Shown here: positions 1 to 6,749 of the stretch, in pieces | Numbering within the stretch: the first letter of the stretch is position 1 | How the letters are laid out: every line of letters starts with the position of its first letter | Origin: a virus | IMG/VR virus record: IMGVR_UViG_3300025592_000083 | Coordinates: 1 to 21,594 of that record | DNA length: 21,594 nucleotides | Direction: 5' to 3' (one strand) | Program-made: the position numbers and the translations under genes | Notes under the pieces: model-generated | The model's input: the letters and a program-made list of their open reading frames with translations, nothing else | Told to the model about the DNA's origin: nothing | Database searches by the model: none

Positions 1-962
1 AGCTAGATATATGGTATAATAAGTTTGATAACACTTTCCGTGAAAGAGGGGGAGCGTTAGTTACAGGGTTAGAGGAAGGTCAGAAAGCTGATGTTGTTTC
101 TAAAGATAACTTAGCAGAAGTTTATAAAATAAATAATTCTACATTAGGTAGTACTCTTAATAGTTGGGGGATGTCTGCTGAAGGAGTATTTAATGTTGGA
201 GCTGCTTCGTTAGCACAAGGCATAGGTATGGCACTTAAAACGGGTACTTTTGATTTTAAACAAATCTTAGCTAATTTCACTCTATCTATGGCTAATACTT
301 TAATAGATTCTCTAGCGCAATCAGCGGCTAACTCTTTAATGTCCAGTATGTTTGGGGAGGCTACAGAGGGTTTAATAGTAGACCAAGCAAAGAATGCCGC
401 AGATATAGCAACCGCAACAACTGTAGTAGGTATCAAAACAGTAGCTACAACCACAAACACAGCTTTAGAAGTTGGTGCAGCAACAACCTCTGCCGGTATT
501 ATCACAACAGCCGCTAATTTCTTTGCTAGTAGTATGGTAGCAGCAGCAACAGCTGCTGCCGGTATTATCACAGCAGCAAATGCTACTAGTAGTATAGGTA
601 GTACAATGTTATTCGCCGCGAATGGTGGCGTTCTAGAAGGGGGTTTCAGAGCTTTCGCCAATGGAGGTACCGTAACCAAACCTACTTTAGGTCTGGTAGG
701 TGAGGGTAGATATAATGAAGCTGTAGTTCCTTTACCAGACGGTAGATCTATTCCTGTAATAGGTAACACAGGTGGGGGCAATATTAATAATATTGTTATT
801 AATGTTAATGTAGATGACAAAGGTAATGCATCTACTCAGACTGAAAATTCCGGAGGACTTGATGATAGTACCGGAGAGGAGCTAGGATACCTAATATCTC
901 AAGCAGTACAAACTGAAATAGTAGAACAACAAAGACCTGGAGGACTGTTAAGTAGTTATTAA
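1..962 (+). CDS. Tail tape measure protein, C-terminal part (5' end outside window)
   Basis: The reading frame is open from base 3 to the TAA at 960-962 with no upstream stop, so the gene is cut by the window edge; the ATG at 171 is internal. Tape measure proteins set tail length and are threaded inside the tail tube. The visible part has a long Ala/Thr-rich, hydrophobic helical stretch (about bases 380-615). It is followed by the typical tape measure ending: a short run of the type NGGVLEGGFRAFANGG, then GLVGEGRYNEAVVPLPDG, which resembles the GE-GPEAI-PL motif at the end of lambda gpH and many other tape measure proteins. The position directly upstream of an M-like gene agrees with the lambda order H-M-L-K-I-J. 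Two similar short segments (around 489-515 and 553-580, both encoding AGIIT) suggest a small internal duplication. Confidence 0.85.
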   Translation, partial: LDIWYNKFDNTFRERGGALVTGLEEGQKADVVSKDNLAEVYKINNSTLGSTLNSWGMSAEGVFNVGAASLAQGIGMALKTGTFDFKQILANFTLSMANTLIDSLAQSAANSLMSSMFGEATEGLIVDQAKNAADIATATTVVGIKTVATTTNTALEVGAATTSAGIITTAANFFASSMVAAATAAAGIITAANATSSIGSTMLFAANGGVLEGGFRAFANGGTVTKPTLGLVGEGRYNEAVVPLPDGRSIPVIGNTGGGNINNIVINVNVDDKGNASTQTENSGGLDDSTGEELGYLISQAVQTEIVEQQRPGGLLSSY

Positions 963-964
963 TT

Positions 965-1519
965 ATGGCAAACTTTACAAACTTTATTACAGATGTTAAT
1001 ATAAACCCTGACCGAGGTCTAAAAACCTCTTACAAACCCCGAGTTCTATCCGCTAAGTATGGGGACGGATATGAACAGAGGGTCTCTGATGGTATAAATA
1101 CTCTAACCGAAGAGTGGAGTCTAACTTGGAAGAATCGATCTAGATTAGAAACTAGTAAGATTATTTTATTTTTTGAAGTATTAAAAGGGTTAACTTCTTT
1201 TGATTGGTATCCTACAGGCTTAAGCACTTCTGGGATTACAACCTCTATACTTCCAAACCACTTAGTAGATTCTAGTCAAAGTTTTACTAGTAGATACTTA
1301 AATACTACCGTCTCCAATAACACAGATAGTACACAAGCCACCGTTTTAGAAGTAGTCAGTAATACTTCTCTAAGGCTGTCCAATGATATAATGGCTTTAG
1401 AAGAGAATTACACGATTAACCCGTATAAAAAGTATATTTGTAAAGAGTGGGATAACGTAGAGACTTTTCAAGGTTATAATACTATTACAGCAAAATTCAC
1501 TCAAGTAAATGAACCCTAA
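965..1519 (+). CDS. M: Minor tail protein, lambda gpM-like, with inserted domain
   Basis: 184 residues; starts two bases after the tape measure stop. Residues 24-84 match the lambda gpM pattern: a KYGDGYEQR segment near residues 31-39, then a beta-rich stretch and SFDWYPTG where lambda has SFLWTPP. The last 30 residues (CKEWDNVETFQGYNTITAKFTQV) correspond to the gpM C-terminal strand pattern. gpM helps finish the tail tip around the tape measure. At 184 residues it is clearly longer than lambda gpM (about 109 residues as I recall). The extra length is a block of about 68 residues (roughly 85-152) between the two conserved halves. This block resembles a short beta module I have seen in other phage structural proteins (LVDSSQSF, then a central N-TD segment, then LRLSNDIM and a closing YTI). 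Family assignment is by pattern recognition only. Confidence 0.82.
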   Translation: MANFTNFITDVNINPDRGLKTSYKPRVLSAKYGDGYEQRVSDGINTLTEEWSLTWKNRSRLETSKIILFFEVLKGLTSFDWYPTGLSTSGITTSILPNHLVDSSQSFTSRYLNTTVSNNTDSTQATVLEVVSNTSLRLSNDIMALEENYTINPYKKYICKEWDNVETFQGYNTITAKFTQVNEP

Positions 1520-1535
1520 GTAAGGAGAAGTAAGT

Positions 1536-2324
1536 ATGTCCACAAACGCTTTAGTACAAGACTCAAATATATTAGAATCAGGAGCAGTAGTTACACTGTT
1601 TGAACTAGACTTAAGGACGGGTGTTGCTTCAGTGCCTACTGATACTGAAGTATTTAGATGGCACTCAGGAGTTAATGATAGTATGGAAGAGGTAGTTTGG
1701 CAAGGGTACAATTATTCACCTTTCCCAGTTGAGGCTTCAGGATTTGAGATGTCTGGCAATGCTCAGATTCCCAGACCTAAGTTGTTGGTAAGTAATATCA
1801 CCTCCATACTTACATCCTTAATTAATACATACGAGGATTTAGTAGGGGCTAAAGTAACCAGAAAAAAGACTTTTGAAAGGTTTCTAGATTCTTATTGTGT
1901 AATAGAAGGCTCTAGTTCCGGGGTGTACACCTCTAATACTTGTAGTACTGCTGGAGGTACTTGGTATGAAAACCCTGAAGCAGACCCTACAGCACATTTC
2001 GCAGATGAGATATGGTATATAGATAGGAAGTCCTTAGAGACAGGTACTCATGTAGAATTTGAGTTAACTGCCGCTTATGACGTACAGGGGGTAAAGCTGC
2101 CGGCAAGGCATGTGATATCCGATACATGTTTATGGGTATATAAGGAGGGAGCCTGTGACTACACAGGTAGTAGTTACTGGGATATAAATAACATCTCAGT
2201 AACTAACGTATCCGAGGATGTCTGTGGTAAAACGTTTGGTTCCTGCGAATTAAGATTCCCCGATAACTCTAGCACTTCGAACCCTTTTGGGGGTTTTCCC
2301 GGTGCTGGTAAAGGTATGGAATAA
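1536..2324 (+). CDS. L: Minor tail protein, lambda gpL-like, probable [4Fe-4S] tail-tip protein
   Basis: 262 residues, preceded by an AAGGAG ribosome binding site at 1522-1527. The N-terminal half (LFELDLRTG, WQGYNYSPFPVEASGFE, IPRPKLLVSN) is typical of phage minor tail protein L. The C-terminal domain has four cysteines at 198, 207, 230 and 237. The spacings 9, 23 and 7 equal those I recall for the lambda gpL cysteines that hold an iron-sulfur cluster. Between RFLD (about 115-118) and NPEADP (146-151), which are nearly adjacent in lambda gpL, lies an inserted segment with Cys121, Cys136 and CSTAGGTW. This is one of five copies of that motif in neighbouring genes. gpL sits in the tail tip with M, I and J. 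Its stop overlaps the next start as TAATG. Confidence 0.88.
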   Translation: MSTNALVQDSNILESGAVVTLFELDLRTGVASVPTDTEVFRWHSGVNDSMEEVVWQGYNYSPFPVEASGFEMSGNAQIPRPKLLVSNITSILTSLINTYEDLVGAKVTRKKTFERFLDSYCVIEGSSSGVYTSNTCSTAGGTWYENPEADPTAHFADEIWYIDRKSLETGTHVEFELTAAYDVQGVKLPARHVISDTCLWVYKEGACDYTGSSYWDINNISVTNVSEDVCGKTFGSCELRFPDNSSTSNPFGGFPGAGKGME

Positions 2325-3013
2325 TGGATATAGAGATATTAACAGCTTTTACAAGTCATGCGGAAGAAGGGTACCCAAAAGAGGTTTGTGGTTTAATAGT
2401 TAATAAAAGGTATATACCTTGTCGTAATATATCTGATAATCCGGAGGATAATTTCATACTAGATCCTGAGGACTACGCCCTTGCAGAGGATAAAGGTGTG
2501 ATAGAAGGGATCTGTCATTCCCACCCCAATAGCCTAAGTAATCCCTCCGAGGCTGATATCTCTTTATGTAATAGTACAAATAAAGTTTGGTATATATTGA
2601 GTCTTCCAGGCAGGGATTTAAAGAGTATTAACCCTGAGAAAGATTTATTAGGTAGAACCTTTGAGTATGGAGTAATAGACTGTTGTTCCTTAATTAAGGA
2701 CTATTATGCTAAAAATTACAGATTATTTTTTGAGTGTACTGCTGGAGAAGATGAGTGGTGGTTAAGAGGAGAAAATAGGTATTTAGATAATTACTCTAAG
2801 CAAGGTTTTGTAAGTCTTGAAGATACCCAACCTATTGAAGGAGATGTTTTTTTAATTAAATTATTATCCCCCGTTCCTAATCATGCAGCTATTTATATAG
2901 GGGATAATAATATCCTTCATCACATACATGGAAGACTATCCAACCGAGAGAATTATTCTGGTTACTGGAGTAATTTTACTACACATCATTTGAGGCACAA
3001 ATCATTATGTTAA
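2324..3013 (+). CDS. K: Tail assembly protein gpK-like: JAMM metalloprotease plus NlpC/P60 hydrolase
   Basis: 229 residues; the ATG overlaps the stop of the L-like gene by one base. The N-terminal domain is Mov34/JAMM: Glu20 (in KEVCGL) and HSHP...PSEAD giving His65, His67, Ser75 and Asp78, an exact H-x-H-x7-S-x2-D zinc motif. The C-terminal domain is NlpC/P60-like: Cys120 in VIDCCSLI as the likely nucleophile, His187 in NHAAIYIGD, and a following His199/His200 pair as candidate third residue. In lambda the same two domains form gpK, needed for tail tip assembly and suspected to act on peptidoglycan or on a tail protein. Both active sites look intact here. Length and order match the family, so the assignment is strong even though the natural substrate of gpK is not settled. 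Confidence 0.9.
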   Translation: MDIEILTAFTSHAEEGYPKEVCGLIVNKRYIPCRNISDNPEDNFILDPEDYALAEDKGVIEGICHSHPNSLSNPSEADISLCNSTNKVWYILSLPGRDLKSINPEKDLLGRTFEYGVIDCCSLIKDYYAKNYRLFFECTAGEDEWWLRGENRYLDNYSKQGFVSLEDTQPIEGDVFLIKLLSPVPNHAAIYIGDNNILHHIHGRLSNRENYSGYWSNFTTHHLRHKSLC

Positions 3014-3630
3014 AAAAAGTTAAATTATATGGAGAATTAGGAGAGCGTTTTGGTAAGGAATGGAACTTAGACGTAAATACCCCTGCGGAAGCTATAAGAG
3101 CCTTAACAATAAATAAAAAAGACTTTAGAAAATACTTAGAGGATGCCGAGAGTAACGGGATGGGCTTCCATATTAAAATAGGTAAAAGCTATTTACTAGA
3201 TGGAAGAGACACTCTAGTTCCTTCAGGAGTTGCCGATATACAAATTATCCCTGTAGTTATTGGCTCCAAAAAAGGGGGTTTAATGAAGATTATAATAGGG
3301 GCGTTTTTACTATATTTTGCTTTTCAGTTTGGAGTACCCCTTACAGAAGGGATGACGTTAGCTGAAGGCTCTGTAGTACTAGGAGGTAAGGTGTTTTCTA
3401 GTATGGCCCTCACAGGTATGAAGTTGGGGGCCGCCCTTGTATTATCCGGAGTAGCAGAGCTTCTAGCACCTGCTCCAGAACCTCCAAAAGAGGAACAAAC
3501 CGAATATGCATTTAGAGGGCCTCTAAATACCACTAAACAAGGGGTTCCAATACCTCTATGTTACGGTCAGTTAATAGTAGGTAGCGCTGTCGTTAGTGCC
3601 AGTATCATACCAGAAGATTATAACCCTTAA
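3007..3630 (+). CDS. I: Tail assembly protein, lambda gpI-like
   Basis: 207 residues; its start overlaps the end of the K-like gene by seven bases. The first 85 residues (VKLYGELGERFGKEW...VNTPAEAIRAL) look like the ubiquitin-like N-terminal domain of lambda-type tail assembly protein I. A hydrophobic Gly/Ala/Leu-rich middle follows (about 92-152). The C-terminus, with FRGPLNTTKQGVPIPLCYGQ and then VGSAVVSASI, is the characteristic gpI ending. gpI acts in tail tip initiation with J, L and K; whether it stays in the virion is not evident from sequence. The hydrophobic middle resembles membrane segments, but the family context favours a tail assembly role. Confidence 0.88.
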   Translation: MLKKVKLYGELGERFGKEWNLDVNTPAEAIRALTINKKDFRKYLEDAESNGMGFHIKIGKSYLLDGRDTLVPSGVADIQIIPVVIGSKKGGLMKIIIGAFLLYFAFQFGVPLTEGMTLAEGSVVLGGKVFSSMALTGMKLGAALVLSGVAELLAPAPEPPKEEQTEYAFRGPLNTTKQGVPIPLCYGQLIVGSAVVSASIIPEDYNP

Positions 3631-3635
3631 TGCTT

Positions 3636-3640
3636 GGGAG
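3636..3640 (+). promoter_or_regulatory. Ribosome binding site deciding the start at 3647
   Basis: GGGAG lies six bases before the ATG at 3647. The longer in-frame option, a GTG at 3596 inside the I-like gene, has no comparable purine-rich site, so the ATG is preferred. Confidence 0.6.
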
Positions 3641-3646
3641 CATACT

Positions 3647-4132
3647 ATGTATATGAGAGTACGAGATGAAATTAGTGAACTATTACAAGAGTGGTTAAAA
3701 GGAGATGAACCTGCTATAGAGTTCTGTAAGTTAATATTAGAGGTAGTAGGTACTTGGGATGATTTAATCGACAAAGATAAGTATACTCCCACAGGTATGG
3801 ATATATCAAACGCGTTTTCATTACTACTAATTAAGTTGCCTAACAATCCTTTTTATACTAAGCATAAAGACGATTTACAACCTTTTCTGGAACAGATGGT
3901 ATATGATTGGTTAGCCGCTAACGAGTTAGAAAGACAAAAAGTATTGTTAACTTCTTACTCCTTAAGGCTATCCTACGCTCCAGTATTAGCTAGAGCAGTT
4001 TATTTAATAGGAGGTTTTGAATGGGCCATTTTAGGTGTTCAAGTATTATATAATACTATAACGGGTATAGAAGATTTTAATAAATACACTAAAGAACATA
4101 GTTCTGAAGAGATAAAAAAAGGGGAAGTATAA
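3647..4132 (+). CDS. Unrecognised small protein between the I-like and J-like genes
   Basis: 161 residues from the ATG at 3647; a GTG at 3596 would add 17 residues and overlap the I-like gene. The protein looks mainly alpha-helical and soluble. It has an acidic N-terminal helix, a segment TWDDLIDKDKYTP (about 36-48), LPNNPFYTKHKDD (about 64-76), and a hydrophobic helix pair near residues 110-140. No catalytic motif or signal peptide is visible. Lambda has no gene between I and J, so this is an added member of the tail-tip operon. Its stop overlaps the J-like start as TAATG, indicating translational coupling. It could be a tail-tip assembly helper or a moron gene; I do not recognise the family and give no function. 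Confidence 0.8.
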   Translation: MYMRVRDEISELLQEWLKGDEPAIEFCKLILEVVGTWDDLIDKDKYTPTGMDISNAFSLLLIKLPNNPFYTKHKDDLQPFLEQMVYDWLAANELERQKVLLTSYSLRLSYAPVLARAVYLIGGFEWAILGVQVLYNTITGIEDFNKYTKEHSSEEIKKGEV

Positions 4133-6738
4133 TGTGTTGCGGCGGCGGCGGCGGTGGTTCAGCAGCAGTAGAAGCAGATAATACACTATTCTCGGCTTCA
4201 AAAGCAAAAATAATAGATCTAGTATCTGAGGGAGAAATTCAAGGTTTAGTAAACGGTAATAAATCTATATATATAGACAAAGTACCTCTACAAGCTGCAG
4301 ATGAATCTTTTAACTTCGAAGGAGTATCTGTAGAGTATAGAACAGGTGTACTAGATCAGTCTTATATAAAAGGATTTGAAGGTTCTGCCTCGGAGGTTAC
4401 TACTAGTTTTGGTGATTTAGATGCGAATACTATGTATAACAAAAGTATTACGAGTGCTAGTAACTTAGATGCAGTTAGAATAACTATATCTGTAGATAGT
4501 TTATCTAAACAAGAAATGGATAGTGGGGACTTAAATGGTTATAAAATTGAGTTTGAGATACATATTAGTAATAGTAGTATCCCAACAAGTAGTTCTAGCA
4601 CTAAAGTAGGAGGGACTAAATCCTTTTCTGGTAAGACAAACAAAAAGTACGAAAGGTCTTATAGAATAGATGTACCGGAGAATATAAAGGGCAGCCCTAC
4701 TATATATGTGGGAGTAAAAAGAACTACAGCAGTTGCAGGGACAGCTAATATTAGTGACTCCCTATACTGGAGGTCTTATACAAGAATAATAGATAATAAA
4801 TTTAGGTACCCGCATAGTGCCATAGTTGCTATGAAACTAGACTCAAAACAGTTCGATAATGTACCTACCAGAGGTTTTGAGGTAAAAGGTATAAAAGTAA
4901 AGGTACCTAGCAACTATACCCCTTATGACCAGGGACACTGTAGTATTCCGGAGTATAGAAGAAGAGGTACTTGTATTGATGCAGGAGGAACCTGGGAGGG
5001 AACTGTTCCTGGTAGTAACCTGTATTCGGGCTATTGGGATGGTACTTTTAAAAGTCAAAAACAGTGGACTTGCAATCCTGCATGGATTCTATATGATATA
5101 TGTACTAACACAAGATATGGGTTAGGGAGATGGTTAGAGACACATAATATAGATAAGTGGTCCTTATACGAAGTAGCAAAGTATTGTGATGCGGTAGATT
5201 CAAGTGGTGATTTTATAGGGGTAGAGGACGGATGGGGCGAAGGAGGTAAAGAAGCCCGATTTACTTGTAATATGTATATTCAAGGATCCATTGAGGCATA
5301 TAAATTAGTAAACGATATAGCCTCAACCTTTAGAGGTATGTTATACTGGCAACAGGGTCAAATTACCTCCGTTCAAGATGTACAGAAAGATCCTGTAATG
5401 TTGTTTAATAAAGCCAACGTAATTGATGGTCAATTTAACTACGAAGGGGTTTCAAAGAAGAAAAGACACAATGTAGCCCATGTAACCTGGAATAACCCAG
5501 AAGATTTCTATAATAAAAATGTAGAGTATGTTGAAGATGCTGAGGCTATAGCTTCCTTTAATAATCAGTTAGTAGTAAAAAGTATAAATGCAGTAGGCTG
5601 TACGTCTAAAGGACAAGCTCGCAGGGTTGGTCAGTGGCTTTTGTATACTGAAAAGTATGAGACGGAAATTGTATCATTTAAGACAGGTTTAGAGGGGTTA
5701 AGTATACGTCCTGGGGATATTATAAAAGTTGCAGACTCAACAAAGTCTGGAGTAAGATATGGTGGCAGAGTTTCAAATAATTATGATAATACTACTACGT
5801 CGGTGGGTATAGATAGTTATATAGATTTAGTTGTAAACCATACCTATAATCTATCCTTAATTAATACAGAAGAAGCTTGTATTAATAGTTCTGGAATTAA
5901 AGTAATAAACACTCCAAAGTGTATTGATACTAATGGTAATAATATTACGGAACCATATGGGGACTATAGCACTTGCACTGCTGCAGGAGGGACTTGGTTA
6001 AGTGATCCTAAAGAGCTATGTTTAACTACCTCGGACAACGATTGGAAGCCTTATATATGGGTAGAGACAAAACCTCTTAGCACTCTTAGTAACTCTTTAA
6101 GCACTAATATTATAGAGTTAGATCAAAGCTTTAGTAGTAACCCTTCTGGAGAATACTCTTGGATTCTAGAGGATACAACTAGTAATTCGGAAGTGGTTGC
6201 ACAAACCTTTAGAGTATTATCTATTCGGGAGAGTGCTAAAAATGTAGTAGAAATATCAGCCTTAAAACATCACAGTGCTAAGTATAATTATATAGAACGA
6301 GGCACTAGTTTCTCTACAAAAAATGTTAGTATACTACCGAGTCCTAGTAGTTTAGTACCCGCCCCTGTAAATATTGATATAGCCGAAGAACTGTACCTTA
6401 CTTCTAATAATTCCATTAGAAATAGAGGTTTTATATCTTGGTGCCCTTCCGGAGTATCTGGGAGTTCCTGTGATGTGGGCGTTATCTACAGTTATACACA
6501 AAGTTATTTTGTTAAGTATAGAAAGGACCAAGGAAACTGGGTAAATTTAGGAGAAACTTCCAGTACTGGGATAGTTATTGAGGATGCTCCTGCAGGAGAC
6601 TATGAAGTTATGGTAAAGACTATATCTATTACAGGAAAACAGTCTTCCTATACTTCTTTTAGTACTTCTTTACTAGGAAAAACTGCCCCACCTACTAACG
6701 TTATTTCTAATAACATAGAGATACAAGTAATACCTTAA
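4132..6738 (+). CDS. J: J-like tail tip / host specificity hub protein
   Basis: 868 residues. The N-terminus (MCC plus a run of six glycines, then AKIIDLVSEGEIQGLVNG) and the body closely track lambda gpJ: SLYWRSYTRIID, YPHSAIVAMKLDSKQF, VPSNYTP, YSGYWDGTFK, NTRYGLGRWL, DKWSLYEVAKYCD, and VGCTSKGQARRVGQWLL near 488-504. gpJ forms the trimeric tail hub and, in its distal part, the receptor-binding tip. This protein is shorter than lambda gpJ (about 1132 residues as I recall), ending after one FN3-like domain (about 745-850) and what looks like the first strand of another. Two cysteine-rich inserts are present: C270/C281 with CIDAGGTW exactly between VPSNYTP and YSGYWDG, and C583/C597/C615 with CTAAGGTW and C630. 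Receptor binding is probably done by later gene products. Confidence 0.9.
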   Translation: MCCGGGGGGSAAVEADNTLFSASKAKIIDLVSEGEIQGLVNGNKSIYIDKVPLQAADESFNFEGVSVEYRTGVLDQSYIKGFEGSASEVTTSFGDLDANTMYNKSITSASNLDAVRITISVDSLSKQEMDSGDLNGYKIEFEIHISNSSIPTSSSSTKVGGTKSFSGKTNKKYERSYRIDVPENIKGSPTIYVGVKRTTAVAGTANISDSLYWRSYTRIIDNKFRYPHSAIVAMKLDSKQFDNVPTRGFEVKGIKVKVPSNYTPYDQGHCSIPEYRRRGTCIDAGGTWEGTVPGSNLYSGYWDGTFKSQKQWTCNPAWILYDICTNTRYGLGRWLETHNIDKWSLYEVAKYCDAVDSSGDFIGVEDGWGEGGKEARFTCNMYIQGSIEAYKLVNDIASTFRGMLYWQQGQITSVQDVQKDPVMLFNKANVIDGQFNYEGVSKKKRHNVAHVTWNNPEDFYNKNVEYVEDAEAIASFNNQLVVKSINAVGCTSKGQARRVGQWLLYTEKYETEIVSFKTGLEGLSIRPGDIIKVADSTKSGVRYGGRVSNNYDNTTTSVGIDSYIDLVVNHTYNLSLINTEEACINSSGIKVINTPKCIDTNGNNITEPYGDYSTCTAAGGTWLSDPKELCLTTSDNDWKPYIWVETKPLSTLSNSLSTNIIELDQSFSSNPSGEYSWILEDTTSNSEVVAQTFRVLSIRESAKNVVEISALKHHSAKYNYIERGTSFSTKNVSILPSPSSLVPAPVNIDIAEELYLTSNNSIRNRGFISWCPSGVSGSSCDVGVIYSYTQSYFVKYRKDQGNWVNLGETSSTGIVIEDAPAGDYEVMVKTISITGKQSSYTSFSTSLLGKTAPPTNVISNNIEIQVIP

Positions 6739-6749
6739 GGAGTTGTATA

